DNA from: Anthoceros angustus
Taxonomy: Eukaryota > Streptophyta > Anthocerotopsida > Anthocerotales > Anthocerotaceae
Direction: 5' to 3'
NCBI GenBank assembly: GCA_010909165.1
Contig: VJWM01000025.1
Location: 558,001 to 622,000, forward strand
DNA length: 64,000 nucleotides
The notes below the pieces were generated by a model, which did no database searches, was not told the origin of the DNA, and saw nothing but the letters and a program-made list of their open reading frames with translations. How positions within the stretch are numbered: position 1 is the stretch's first letter; each line of letters starts with the position of its first letter. Positions 22,322 through 35,900 of the stretch are shown piece after piece. Both the position numbers and the translations under genes were made by a program.

Positions 22322-25300
22322 CTACTGCCTTGGGCGGGTGGGGCGTTTCTGCTGAATGCGTGACACCTTATCTCGCCCTGATGCAGCTGAAGTCATCCTA
22401 GCTGTAGTTAGCTTTGCGCCGACATCTTCCAATATCTCATACAAAATGGCTGTTTGTTGGTGTTTGCAGTCATCCGCCAAAATACGTGCACCTGCTTGTC
22501 ATGCTCGATCCAGCTCTGGCCAGGCTTCTTCCAGGAAACTGCCCTTTGCCTCAACTCATCCACCTTTCTCGCACAATCCAACATGCCAGCATCTAGATAA
22601 ATGTTTGACATGAGGACATAGGCTGCTGCGTGTTCTGGATCTTCACCTACTGCTTCAGCGAAGGCCCGCTCTCCCAGTGAAACATTACCATGTTTTCGGC
22701 AGGCGCTCAGCAGGCACAACCAGACTGGCAAACCAGGCTGAATTGGCATCTGGGAGAGCAGCATTTCAGCTTTACTGAAGAGACCTGCTCGACTGACGAG
22801 GTCCATTACACAAGCGTAATGTTCCGTGTCTGCAGAGATGCTGTATTCCCTGGTCATGGCTCCGAAGTACTCCAGTCCCCTATCGACTAGTCCAGCATGG
22901 CTGCAAGCAGACAGGAGGCCCAGGAAGGTGACTCTATCTGGTTTCAAGCCAGATTGTAACATGTGGCCATAGCACTGGATGCTCGTGTTGCAATCGCCCA
23001 GCCGGGCATAGCCTGCGAGAAGGGCATTCCATGAGATGACGTCGGGGCGAGATAGGAGTCGAAGACACGTTGGGCATCCACCATGCTCCCACACTTGCTG
23101 TACGCATGAATGAGGCTGGTGGCAACAGGAAGACGGTACTCCAATCCATTGTCGAGAATGGCCTGGTGGGTCTGGACGCACATGTCTAATGCCCTGTGCT
23201 GCTGCACGCTTGGAGGACTGACACAAAAGTAGCTTCCTGTGGCTTCATTCCTCTGCTTGCATCTGGGCATACAGTTGCAAAGCCTTTCCTCCTTGCTCCT
23301 GGGCATACGCTGCAATCATGACAGTCCACGACACAAGATCACGCTGAGACATCCTGTCAAACACCTGCTCTGCGTCTGTGATGCTCCCACACTTGGCATA
23401 CATGTACACCAGAGTGCTGGCGACAAACATGTCTAAATCCAAATCCAGTCTTGCAGCTTCAGCGTGTATGTCTCTTCCCAGTTCAAGGTAATCCAGCTTC
23501 ACACTCTGCCCATCCTCAGATGACACCTTCTCCTTTTCTGCAGCGACTCCACAAGCATGGAGAGCACTGGCCAAGGTTCGCGCATCCGGCTTCACGCCCT
23601 CCTTCTGCATCTGTTTAAACACCTGGAAGGCCTTTCCTCCTGCGCCCTGCACAGCATACGCTGCGATCATGGCAGTCCATGACACCACACCTCGCCTGGG
23701 CAATCGGTTGAAGACAAGTTCTGTGTCCTGAATGCTCCCACACTTTGCATACATACTAAGCAAAGTGTTGCAAACATAGATGTCAGAATCAAGCCCCATT
23801 CTGTAGCTCCTGCATGCAATTCCCTTCCTCTCGCAGGGATGCCACTTTGACATCTTGCCCATGCACCAAGGTGCTTTTCTTTGCTGCAAGGCAGCCGCAT
23901 GCATGAAGCGCACTTACAATGTCTGCGCATCGGGCCTGCAGCCCTCCCTTTGCATCTGTCTGTAGACCTGCAAAGCTTTGTCTCCTTGGTCCTCCTCGGC
24001 ATATCCTCCTATCATGGCATTCCATGCCACCACATCACGCTTGTGCAAACTTTTAAACACCTCCTCAGCATCGTTGATGCTCCTGCACTTTGCATACATA
24101 CTAACCAGAATGCTACCAACAAACATGTTGGATTCAAAACCCCTTCCCGAACTCCAGCATGGATTTCCTTCCCCTTCTGCAAGGACTGTACTTTTACATT
24201 GCGGCTGTTCAGAGCTGCACTCTCCTCCTTTTCTGCAATGCTGCCACACGCTCGGAGGGCACTTACAAATGTTCGAGCATTTGGACTTATCCCCGTCTCT
24301 CGCATCTGCCGAAAGATCTGCAAAGCTCTTTCCCTCTGCTCTGTCGAGCATATGAAGACAGCATTGCATTCCATGAAACTACATTGCACTGAGCAAGTCC
24401 ATCAAATGCTTCCTCCGCATCAGCAAAGCTCCCACACTTTGCATACATACTCACCAGTGTGTTGCCAAGAAACTTGTCGGACACAAACCTCTTCTGACAG
24501 CTTCAGCATGTAACTTTCTTCCCACTTTCAAGGCTTCCAGCTTCACTTTCTCCCCATCCACAAACGTGATTTCCTCCTTTTCTGCCATGCTGCCACATGC
24601 TTGAAGGGCACTGACAAACGTCCGTGCATCCGGCTTCACTCCAGCCTGATGCATCTCACGAAATGCCCTCATTGCCATTTCCCCATGTCCCTGCTGTGAG
24701 TATCCGGCAAGCATCACATTCCATGCCACCACGTCTCGCTGGGACAAGCCATCAAACACCTGCCGGGCATCCACTATGCTCCCACACTTGGCGTACATGT
24801 CAACCAAACTAATCCCAACAATCCCATCCGAGTCCAGCCCACATGCCACAACTTGAGCATGAATCCGCCTACCCTCCTCCAGGTCTTCCAATCTGCTGCA
24901 TGCCTTGAGTAAGCTGACAGCCCTGCCGTCTTCTTGCATACCCCTGTAGGGTTGAAGAGCCTCCTGGCCCATGCCCTGCTGGGAATACCCTGCTATCATG
25001 GCATTCCATGTCACCACAACCTTCCGACCAAACCCATTGAACACTCTCTGGGCATCCTCTAAGCTGCCACACTTCGTATACTGACCAAACTGTTGGCTAC
25101 GAATGACAGCAGATTCATATCCTCGTTCCCTAAGTTGTGCATGAAGATGCTTCCCTACTCCAACGCCAGGTGCTTACACTTGCACACGCCTGCAGGAGAC
25201 ACAAAAAGTCACAGAACCAGGTGCTACGATGCCTTCATACTGCATAGCACTGTGGAGACGAAGGGCCTCATCCCCATGCCCCGTTGGGAATACCCTCCTA

Positions 25301-25773
25301 TCATGGCATTCCAGGTTACTATATCTTTGTGACCAATTCCTTCAAAAACTCTCTGCGCATTCTCCAGCTGCCACATGTCCACCAAGCCTGCTTGTCTTCT
25401 CCATGTTTTAACATGCGCAGAGATGATGGCAGCCCACGTGAAGGCATCTGGATTGGACACCAGCTCAAACCCATCCTCGCGTCTTGCAACCTGCCATGAG
25501 AAGCATACATCGCAGGATGTGGAAGCCCAGGAACGTGTTTGACTGGTACCCGTTTCTCACAGCGAAAGCATGGACCCGGCTACCCAGAACAAGATCCCTG
25601 TTTACCACACATTTCTTCAGCACAGTATAAAGGAGAGATTTTGGAATACGACGGTCTGTCTGCACCATAGGTTCCAGAGACTCGACGGCCTGACTGAGAT
25701 CAACATTATGACATAGTTTGCTCACGGATTCAGCAGAAATGCCCCCATCGTCACGTGCAGGGCAACGACCCAT
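22322..25773 (-). pseudogene. PLS-class PPR protein with E/E+ domain, copy 2 (frameshifted)
   Basis: Same protein as copy 1, starting at ATG 25773. It keeps the four shared frame breaks and the four-A run before the E+ tail, so the E frame ends at 22408. Private indels include loss of one C near 24489 in the RRGFVSDKF segment, GATAGGAGTCGAAG at 23050-23063 in the segment before VISWNALLAGYARLG, and loss of one C near 22365 in the tail. The longest uninterrupted stretches cover 25044-24451, 23913-23245 and 23226-22408. Expression as a functional editing factor is unlikely from this copy as written. Confidence 0.9.
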
Positions 25774-26308
25774 TCCTGCTTGCGCGCATCAGCCCAAGCT
25801 GGCTGGTGCAAACTGCTTAACCAGAGGACATCTTGTCACTGCCTATTCCAGCCGGAACATCCACCTGGACGGGCTGGCTCCCTTACAGAGGTGCTGCAAC
25901 CACCGAGTCCCACTGCCAGCACTTGTCTCCTTGAAGTCAGGCCAGCAGCAGATCTTCCTACAGCCCCTCAACCCACAACTTCGTTGGGTGCACATAAGCT
26001 GTGGCAACAACGGGTCCCCTTGCCCTCTGCGTGACTCCAACGCCACGCTCCGGACAACCATGGTTCACAGGAGCACAGGGTGCGCCTGTGGAAGCAGCAG
26101 GAGGCTGCCAGGAGTTGTGCATCCTTGCTTGCTTCACAGGATTTCGGTTGCTGGCAATATTTCAGAATCCGGGAGTTTTCCTTGTTTTCTCACCTACAAG
26201 ATGGCCTATACCAGACAGGCCCCATTACGGAGAAGGCACATCAGACATGATCTCTTGCCATGCTCCATTCGCATTGGCAGTGCACTGGAAACACAAGTTC
26301 CTCCATAA
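25718..26308 (+). CDS. Unidentified open frame upstream of PPR copy 2
   Basis: Counterpart of the frame at 15007. An extra C near 26018 shifts it after SCGNNG, so the C-terminal part differs from copy 1. The sensitivity to single-base changes argues against a conserved protein. Confidence 0.13.
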   Translation: MLTDSAEMPPSSRAGQRPIPACAHQPKLAGANCLTRGHLVTAYSSRNIHLDGLAPLQRCCNHRVPLPALVSLKSGQQQIFLQPLNPQLRWVHISCGNNGSPCPLRDSNATLRTTMVHRSTGCACGSSRRLPGVVHPCLLHRISVAGNISESGSFPCFLTYKMAYTRQAPLRRRHIRHDLLPCSIRIGSALETQVPP

Positions 26309-26648
26309 CACTCCCTGTCCGAGCATCTTCTGCAAACTTGGCAGAGAATGATGGTGAAAAAGAATCACATTATGGGTAATGGAAGGCTATTTTTCTACCG
26401 GAGTTCAGAGTCCTCGAAGGGCAAGCCCCAAAGGCATGGTGCTTCAATACACACCTAACGTGGTCAGAGATGGTGTGAAGCTGCACCGTTGTTACCGTGG
26501 AATCCATGACAATGAAACTACATGTCCAAGCTACAGCAACAGTGTCCTGATGCTAAAGCACAAGCCAAACATGTAGAATATTCGCTAGTGCAATCCCTCC
26601 AGGGATAATCTCTGAGAACAAAGGGAAGAACAGAAGGGGTTCATCTCA

Positions 26649-26945
26649 TCAGTACATGGGCTCCTCAGGATCCATCACACACCCAGGGTCAGGGTCCACC
26701 ACACATCCAGGGTTAGCCTCCGAGTTCTTAAGAGTTTCATCCACCTTGCTTTCTTCTTCTGGAAAAGCAACGCTAGCTCGAAGACCTTTTGTTCGTGATA
26801 CGCCCTCTTCCAGATCTCTGCCATTTCAGTCCAGTACTTGTGGCGAGCCTTGGCGCGATGCATCCGAGCTAGATACTTGGCCGTCAAACCCGCAGTGGAA
26901 ACTCTGCCTCAAGTCCGCCAAGATTTGCTCCCGCAAGTGGGCCAT
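26649..26945 (-). CDS. Unidentified small gene, copy 2 (frameshifted)
   Basis: As copy 1, but the start region reads MAHLREQILADLRQSF because GCAAGTGGGCC replaces GCAAGGCGGCC and one C is missing from the CTCAAG segment. The core KYLARMHRAKARHKYW is unchanged. The tail is again out of frame because the T-run near 26787 has four T. Confidence 0.33.
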
Positions 26946-27903
26946 GGGGTCACCGGACCACTTGAGGGGACATGGGGACACCAGAGCACTTGAGGGGCCA
27001 TTTGGTGGTAACAAGCTGTGGGACCCAAAGGCCAGGAACTACGATTCACAAGGCCATCGAATTTGTGGTAGACAAGCGTCCACCAAGCATGTCCCCACTC
27101 AAGATTGAACCTGGTGTGCGCATGCACGATTGCAGATGCTACCAGAGGACTAGTCCACCATATAAAGGGGTCTCTGTAGGAATTGAAGATGACCAAATGG
27201 TCACCTCCAACACAAAGGGTCACTGAGTCACGTTCAGTGGGAGGAAGGGCCCTGCCGTCAATGATCATCCACTGGTCGATCAACCTTAACGCTGAGCACT
27301 GTGAGATATTGTGCAGTGTAGTTTGTGCAGGAGCACCCGGTGTACGTGCAAGCAAGCTTAGCGTCTCCTTCCGCACAAAGTCGCGACCTGAATGAGCCCC
27401 TGAGCTGGGGCCTTGCACCTCACAATTACGCAGAACACACGCATGAGGCCGATCGAGGCCACTATATCCTCAACATGGCCATGATTTTCTCCATACGTTT
27501 CTGCCGCCCACCTCACTTCTGAGCAGGAGGGAAAAGAAGATTTTGAACCTCTAACACGACCTCGAATAGATGTACATAGGTGCAGATCACAAGCTTGCGC
27601 ACAGGCTAATTCCGCCGTTGTGATCCGGAAGGAAAGGGTCATACATCTGATGCCAAAGATTAAAAAGTCTGCAAGCTTCCGTCCAAAATTTATGGCCAGC
27701 CTAGCGCTCACTATGCATGTGGTCTACGGAAGAAAGCTCGCGAACTGTACTGATACGTGACTTCCTAAACTAGCCTTAATTCCAGCTGCCGAACTCCAGC
27801 CACGGATTCAGGCAGTGAAGGCTCTGCGTCACAAAACGCTTGTAGGGCCAGGAGGAAGCCACCTCAAGCCCCGGGTGTTCGTCGCAAATCGACAGCCATT
27901 ATC

Positions 27904-29023
27904 TTATCGAGCCCCTCTCGCTTGATGTATACTTGCGAATCCTGCCCCCACGACCTTGATATCGATGTCCAGGTGGCTCGGGAAACGTCTGCCATGGAAA
28001 CGAGGAAGCATGGAAGCGGGCATGGTGTCCAGCACCGTCCAGGCCATGCTCGCGAAATCCATCTCCCAGATCTGCACAACAACTCCTTCCCCAGGACTAC
28101 GCATAAGAACCGGGCCGTGGAAGATGTCCTCACCTAGGACCACGCATAGCAGCCGGTCGCGCACGTTGATGAGGTTGCACTGCGCGATGTGGAAACGGAG
28201 AGGCGTGGACACGGCCATCCATTTCCAGCTGGCCCGCTCCAGGTCGTACGCCAGCAAATTGTAGTTGTCGGTGATGCAGTACAGCACGGACCTCACAAAC
28301 ACCGTCTGCGCCTGCGATCCCTCACCACGCAGGCTTCTGTCAAACACCTCGTTCAGGGCAAGGCGGTGGTAGTCACACTCCAGCTGCCCACCGCGGAATC
28401 GAACACGAAGGTGGGCACGGGTCTGCGCATGTCCATGTTATCCATCTTGTTGCGTGTATCTTTGATGGCCACCAGCTTGAAGCAACGCGCCTTCACGTCA
28501 ACGAACACGCCCAACACATCCTGGATCCACAGACCACCCGGGAGAGCCGGCAGCGAGGCCCAAGAGCGCGCCAACGGGTTGCCCAAGTGCGGGATGGTGA
28601 CCACGTCCCGCGCCCCTGCGTACGCGCGCACCTTATTGTGGACAGCAGCAGGCCGCCGCCGCCCTTCCCGACCCGCAGCGCCTCCATCATTTCCGGAACA
28701 GGCTGTGAAGCGTGGTGTTGCACCCGTAGCGGGAGTGGGAGTTGGTACCAACGGTTTGATCCAGGGTCGTAGACGCCGGAGGGGAAGCAGGAGGAGGTGC
28801 TGAAGCCTACTACCAAGAGCAGAGAGTCCAGCGCTCCCGCTCGCAATTCCAAGCGCTCCCGCAACAAGGAGGGCGACACGGCGGCCGCATTCCAGGCTCT
28901 GCACACCGCGCGCGTCCGCAACAAGCTCACCAGTGGCAGCCGAGCCTGAATCATGGTCTCAACGTCTCTAGGCAGCTCCAAGTCGCTGGATACAACGAAT
29001 TCGTCATCTGCATCTGCATCCAT
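27904..29023 (-). CDS. F-box protein, copy 2 (frameshifted)
   Basis: This copy has the best N-terminal half. From MDADADDEFVV at 29023 the frame is open through the F-box, SGVYDPGSNRWYQLPLPLR and HHASQPVPEMMEALR, thanks to a four-G run near 28778. It then breaks near 28680, where the frame for VRAYAGARDVVTIPHLG begins one base off, and again at TTTALP (28350). The C-terminal half is open from 28347 to the stop at 27904, including QTVFVRSVLYCITDNYN. Combining copies 2, 3 and 4 gives a continuous frame. Confidence 0.85.
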
Positions 29024-29213
29024 CTCGGCCCTCGCACTCCGCCGTCTGCAATCACCATCACCAGGGACCCTCGCTCAGCCTCCGGATCCGCCTGAGGACA
29101 ACACACATACGCAGACCAACCTCTTAGACACTACCTATTGTGACAGGGTTCTAGGAGATAATACCCACATCACACGACAGTAATTCGATCACGGAATTGA
29201 TATATTGAATCAC

Positions 29214-29221
29214 TATATATA
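29214..29221 (-). promoter_or_regulatory. TATA box of F-box gene copy 2
   Basis: TATATATA about 190 bp upstream of the start codon, identical in context to the unit 1 site. Confidence 0.55.
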
Positions 29222-29420
29222 GGCTCTGAATTTGCTATCATCTCGAGGACTATGCATTTAATCTCGATACATAGATCGATGGGCCGATCTATCCCTGCTT
29301 ACAAAATTCACACTCTTATCAATCCCATCCCTTGAGATGATTGAATACATGAGCTGATCATGCTTGTCACGGCGTGTGGTTGGGCTGATAATGTAGTCCA
29401 TTTGATGGGTGCACCAGACT

Positions 29421-30597
29421 TCATGTGCAAATTAGATCAGAACGACATGAGATGCAGATAGAGAAGGGTAACCTCGCGCAGAGACCACACACGAGGGAGG
29501 CCAGCACGCCCAGGTGCCCTCCTCGCAGATGGAACGATTCCAAAAGTTGTCGAAAGGTCATCTTCACGGGTCTGTCTGCGATATCTTCAACCAGGGAGTA
29601 CTTCGGTGTGTCCTTGGCTATGGGCGACAGCACTGATCCCTTCTTCCTCCGGCACTTGGGCTTGCCTGCAGCAGTTGCTGGGTTTTCAGCCTCCTTCATG
29701 ATGACCTCTGGTCCAATCACATCAACCTCGCGTCGTTGTACTTTTGTCTTTCTCCGAGTTTCTCCCCTTCATCGATGGGCTCTTCATCTCGGAGCTTCTT
29801 GTCTTCGTCCACCACAGTTAGAATCCGTGTCCCTGGCATGCAGTCAGAGAACACTCCCTTACCGTTTCATCCCCAGATGATTTCTGTGCCATCGTAACAA
29901 GCTGTTGGTTGTTCTTGGCAGGTCCTGCATTGGGCTTCTTAGTGTTTTTATTTCCGGTGCCCTGCTGAGGAAACTTTGGGCTTGATCAGTACAAGTGCGT
30001 GTGTCCGGTTTCCTTGCACTTGGTGCAGGCGCCCTTCACGCAATAGCATGAAGGAGTGGATGCCCTTGGTGCAAGTAGCTTAGGCACATCATGGTACAAG
30101 TTGTTAAGTACCAAGTCCCATGACGGAAATCCGTCCTTAGTCGACTTAAATAAAATTCTTCTTCTTCTTCTTCTTAGCCCTTGGATAAAATGCAAGACTA
30201 CTTTCTTTTGTTTCTCCCCTCATACCCCAACTTCTCATTTAGGACGCTCGTGCGGTCGATGTAGCTGACTAGAGTCTCATGGTCATCTTAATACAGGTCC
30301 AGGAGTTGGTTGTGACAGTCCCAGAAAAGGTTGGACTCCAGAACTTCACCACAAATGCACAACATATTCCTGACCAGTCAACCTGGTTAGAACCCTTCAA
30401 CTTCGCACCATGCCTCAGCCCTTTCCTCTCAAGGAAGTGGGAAAGTACTTGAGGTACGTCTTCAGAGCTACCATGATCCTGACCTTCATAGCATTTTTGA
30501 AGCTCAACAGATGTTCATCAGGATCATCAGCAGGAGTTCCAAAGAAAGCAGGAAAAGCAAGGAGCTCAAAGCACTTTTTATCTGATGACCTCGACAT
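29421..30597 (-). pseudogene. Ty3/gypsy gag fragment, copy 2
   Basis: Same as the unit 1 fragment: ATG at 30597, gag core PADDPDEHLLSFKNAM, (CTT)n at 30156-30175, damaged zinc knuckle, and the gag-protease linker open from 29720 to 29421 (SLVEDIADRPVKMTFRQLLE). Here an extra C near 29540 keeps the linker frame open further than in unit 1. Confidence 0.8.
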
Positions 30598-31770
30598 CCT
30601 ATCTTTTCTAAGACTTGTCTAACTATACTCTCTATCTATTGGTGAGACCGTCTACCTTTGCCCACGAGCTCTGCGTACATTAGCCTGGTGGAGAGTCAAC
30701 CACAGCGCTTGGTAAGCCAGGGGCATATGCTCAAAGCCAAGGGGCATATGCTCAAAGCCAAAAGGTACGAGAAGCACTTGTTGTGGCACTGGTTTCTGCA
30801 CAGGCCTGATACGGATTGGCTGATGTTTCCTAGCTCATCCAGACCGCTTTGACTCGTGTCTCATTCTCACAAAATCATAATACCACGGGTGATGCAGGAT
30901 GAACCCCTCCGGGAGTTGGGGAGGGTACGTACATTGCTTCACGTCCCAAGCCTCAGCAACGAGTCCCACCGGGAGTGCCAAGCTGTTGGATGTCGGGTAG
31001 GACTTGTAGGCCAGCCTGCTCTCGGGCTGCCTAGCAGAAGTTATCGTTGTGGACCTAGCATTCGCGATGACACTGCAGCTAGGACCTACGCTCTTCCTCA
31101 AGATTGCTGGGACGACTTGAAACTCTACACTCCTGCACTCAAGATGACATGTAGGAGTGGTCAATACTGTAAATGACGGATGGAATGTTGATAGATAGGG
31201 CAAGGAAAGGAGGGCCTGTGCCCCGCTGCTTGACCTTCAGCAAGTGTGATCTGCAGGCTGGTGGTGAAGACAAATACACAAAACCGACGTTAGCACAACT
31301 AAAACGAGGATTCCACAGCTGCAACGCATACTCAGTGCAACACTCAAACACAGGATGCCTTGCCTCGCAGGACTGACAAGAAGAGAGACAGGCCAGCAAT
31401 TGCCTTCTGCTTTAGTCATGGCCAAACGGCCTACATATTTATTTGGTGGCCTTGCTACCAAGATCCAAGCCTACAGCTAGGCTGGTAATCGCAACCTCCA
31501 CACAAAGTTGGACTGACCCCTATCGCTTCCGACTCTCATGGCCAACCCCTATGTTTGGAGAGGGTTTCAGGTTGGTGGGCAGGCAGGGCGTGAGTAGCTT
31601 CACGCGGTTGCTCCTACAGTTACGATGAATTATTTCAGTTGATACATGGTGCTCACCCTGCTAGGGGATCTTTGTCTTTTGGAGACAGTGACGGTTCATG
31701 CAAGCAGAGAGGGTTTGAAGACATCTGATCTCCCGCATAAACTTAAGACTTGTCTTGGTCAATACTTGAG
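30598..31770 (-). mobile_element. Probable gypsy leader/LTR region, copy 2
   Basis: Counterpart of 19893-21066, with the repeated GGGCATATGCTCAAAGCCAA separated by one extra G. Ends are undefined. Confidence 0.33.
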
Positions 31771-32188
31771 TCAGCACTTGGGAGAAGATTTCATGCATTT
31801 GGATGGCCAGGAGCCTTTCAAAGACTCACAGGAGTCCGCTTGTGCAGTCCTGCATTTGATCAGCGGTGCCCTGAATCGGATATCAGCTGCAATTGCATCT
31901 CGGCAGTCTTTCAGCTCTGGCTTCAATGTCTGAAAGTGGATTCTGTTGTAGGACAAGAATGTAATGTGGGCATGTGGGAAGAATCCAAATCAGTTCAAGG
32001 AAACAATCCAGTGCACTTTGAATGTCGCCGCCAAATCATGTCCCTCTCCCGATATCCGTTTACTCAGATTTGAATCTCCCACTACATTTTGCACCGGCAG
32101 CAAGAACAATACGGTGGCTCCCGATTTGCGGTTGTGAGAGCTGATGAGCAGTTTGTTTGCGCCCATCAGCCAGTCGCTGTTTATGTAT
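31771..32188 (-). CDS. Unidentified ORF pair at the unit end, copy 2
   Basis: Identical reading to 21067-21484, including the internal TGA after HWIVSLN. No family is recognised. Confidence 0.27.
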
Positions 32189-32985
32189 GGAGATCATCGG
32201 ACTGCGATGGCTGCTCACCCATATCAACCACAGTCCACACCGAAACTACGGGAAGCGACGCCATTGGCATCAGTGTTCCCTAAGGCATCTACTCTGAAGA
32301 TTTTCATGAAGCTGAAGCACGGACGAAATCATAGCACTTCAAAACCAGGACAATGTGGCATATGTGGCTTGATCATACCCTCTTCCGCCATGGAATTTCC
32401 TGGTTCTGGAATTGTGAGCTGTCAATCTTTGACGTCTGATGTTTTCGCTTTGCGCAGCACATTTAAATAAGGAGGGAACTTTGGAACGCAGCAGTTTGGG
32501 TAGCGGCGAGGAGGCACCTTCCAAGCAGTCAAAAGAGAGCGAGGGGTGGGAAATTGTTTTGTTCAGGCTTGCATTGCAATGGGCACGCAGATTTGTTCTC
32601 CCATGATTCTATCACGGCACCTCTCCAGACACAGACAAGGAAAGGCAGTTGCCCATCACTACGTCATCCAGATCCCTTCGTCAGCGAGTGCAGCGCGCAG
32701 GCCTTCAGAAGACAAGCAAAGAGAACATGGTCAGCCAGAGTCAGCTCCTCCAGACAGGCGTCATGCTTGTCTTCTAATAAAGGTGATAGCGGTAATACGA
32801 ATTCCCAAACCCCGGTGACGTAGTTTCGCTCTGAAGTGCCGCTGATCGAGAGCAGGACGGCCATCAGCGCACGGCAGGTGGGACTTCTTAGCTCTTAGAG
32901 TAGCTCAGACTCTTGACAATTTTTGCAAGATCCTCGAGGATGGAGTTGGTTTGGAAGTTTGCGGAAACCTCCATGGAACCTGCTG

Positions 32986-35900
32986 CTACTGCCAGAGCTT
33001 GGGCGCTCCATGGAACCTGCTGCTACTGCCTTGGGCGGGTGGGGGCGTTTCTGCTGAATGCGTGACACCCTTATCTCGCCCTGATGCAGCTGAAGTCATC
33101 CTAGCTGTAGTTAGCTTTGCGCCGACATCTTCCAATATCTCATACAAAATGGCTGTTTGTTGGTGTTTGCAGTCATCCGCCAAAAATACGTGCACCTGCT
33201 TGTCATGCTCGATCCAGCTCTGGCCAGGCTTCTTCCAGGAAACTGCCCTTTGCCTCAACTCATCCACCTTTCTCGCACAATCCAACATGCCAGCATCTAG
33301 ATAAATGTTTGACATGAGGACATAGGCTGCTGCGTGTTCTGGATCTTCACCTACTGCTTCAGCGAAGGCCCGCTCTCCCAGTGAAACATTACCATGTTTT
33401 CGGCAGGCGCTCAGCAGGCACAACCAGACTGGCAAACCAGGCTGAATTGGCATCTGGGAGAGCAGCATTTCAGCTTTACTGAAGAGACCTGCTCGACCGA
33501 CGAGGTCCATTACACAAGCGTAATGTTCCGTGTCTGCAGAGATGCTGTATTCCCTGGTCATGGCTCCGAAGTACTCCAGTCCCCTATCGACTAGTCCAGC
33601 ATGGCTGCAAGCAGACAGGAGGCCCAGGAAGGTGACTCTATCTGGTTTCAAGCCAGATTGTAACATGTGGCCATAGCACTGGATGCTCGTGTTGCAATCG
33701 CCCAGCCGGGCATAGCCTGCGAGAAGGGCATTCCATGAGATGACGTCGGGGCGAGATAGAGTCGAAGACACGTTGGGCATCCACCATGCTCCCACACTTG
33801 CTGTACGCATGAATGAGGCTGGTGGCAACAGGAAGACGGTACTCCAATCCATTGTCGAGAATGGCCTGGTGGGTCTGGACGCACATGTCTAATGCCCCTG
33901 TGCTGCTGCACGCTTGGAGGACTGACACAAAAGTAGCTTCCTGTGGCTTCATTCCTCTGCTTGCATCTGGGCATACAGTTGCAAAGCCTTTCCTCCTTGC
34001 TCCTGGGCATACGCTGCAATCATGACAGTCCACGACACAAGATCACGCTGAGACATCCTGTCAAACACCTGCTCTGCGTCTGTGATGCTCCCACACTTGG
34101 CATACATGTACACCAGAGTGCTGGCGACAAACATGTCTAAATCCAAATCCAGTCTTGCAGCTTCAGCGTGTATGTCTCTTCCCAGTTCAAGGTAATCCAG
34201 CTTCACACTCTGCCCATCCTCAGATGACACCTTCTCCTTTCTGCAGCGACTCCACAAGCATGGAGAGCACTGGCCAAGGTTCGCGCATCCGGCTTCACGC
34301 CCTCCTTCTGCATCTGTTTAAACACCTGGAAGGCCTTTCCTCCTGCGCCCTGCACAGCATACGCTGCGATCATGGCAGTCCATGACACCACACCTCGCCT
34401 GGGCAATCGGTTGAAGACAAGTTCTGTGTCCTGAATGCTCCCACACTTTGCATACATACTAAGCAAAGTGTTGCAAACATAGATGTCAGAATCAAGCCCC
34501 ATTCTGTAGCTCCTGCATGCAATTCCCTTCCTCTCGCAGGGATGCCACTTTGACATCTTGCCCATGCACCAAGGTGCTTTTCTCTTTGCTGCAAGGCAGC
34601 CGCATGCATGAAGCGCACTTACAAATGTCTGCGCATCGGGCCTGCAGCCCTCCTTGCATCTGTCTGTAGACCTGCAAAGCTTTGTCTCCTTGGTCCTCCT
34701 CGGCATATCCTCCTATCATGGCATTCCATGCCACCACATCACGCTTGTGCAAACTTTTAAACACCTCCTCAGCATCGTTGATGCTCCCGCACTTGCATAC
34801 ATACTAACCAGAATGCTACCAACAAACATGTTGATTCAAAACCCCTTCCCGAACTCCAGCATGGATTTCCTTCCCCTTCTGCAAGGACTGTACTTTTACA
34901 TTGCGGCTGTTCAGAGCTGCACTCTCCTCCTTTTCTGCAATGCTGCCACACGCTCGGAGGGCACTTACAAATGTTCGAGCATTTGGACTTATCCCCGTCT
35001 CTCGCATCTGCCGAAAGATCTGCAAAGCTCTTTCCCTCTGCTCTGTCGAGCATATGAAGACAGCATTGCATTCCATGAAACTACATTGCACTGAGCAAGT
35101 CCATCAAATGCTTCCTCCGCATCAGCAAAGCTCCCACACTTTGCATACATACTCACCAGTGTGTTGCCAAGAAACTTGTCGGACACAAACCCTCTTCTGA
35201 CAGCTTCAGCATGTAACTTTCTTCCCACTTTCAAGGCTTCCAGCTTCACTTTCTCCCCATCCACAAACGTGATTTCCTCCTTTTCTGCCATGCTGCCACA
35301 TGCTTGAAGGGCACTGACAAACGTCCGTGCATCCGGCTTCACTCCAGCCTGATGCATCTCACGAAATGCCCTCATTGCCATTTCCCCATGTCCCTGCTGT
35401 GAGTATCCGGCAAGCATCACATTCCATGCCACCACGTCTCGCTGGGACAAGCCATCAAACACCTGCCGGGCATCCACTATGCTCCCACACTTGGCGTACA
35501 TGTCAACCAAACTAATCCCAACAATCCCATCCGAGTCCAGCCCACATGCCACAACTTGAGCATGAATCCGCCTACCCTCCTCCAGGTCTTCCAATCTGCT
35601 GCATGCCTTGAGTAAGCTGACAGCCCTGCCGTCTTCTTGCATACCCCTGTAGGGTTGAAGAGCCTCCTGGCCCATGCCCTGCTGGGAATACCCTGCTATC
35701 ATGGCATTCCATGTCACCACAACCTTCCGACCAAACCCATTGAACACTCTCTGGGCATCCTCTAAGCTGCCACACTTCGTATACTGACCAAACTGTTGGC
35801 TACGAATGACAGCAGATTCATATCCTCGTTCCCTAAGTTGTGCATGAAGATGCTTCCCTACTCCAACGCCAGGGTGCTTACACTTGCACACGCCTGCAGG

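Larger units (their letters stand above)
21737..32440. repeat. Tandem array unit 2 (10.7 kb)
   Basis: Length 10,704 bp, with the same gene order as unit 1. In the PPR 3' region it shares with units 3 and 4 the variants GGTAATACGAATTCCC and GCGAGATAG. In the F-box region it groups with unit 3 (CCGCATTCCAGG). Confidence 0.97.
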
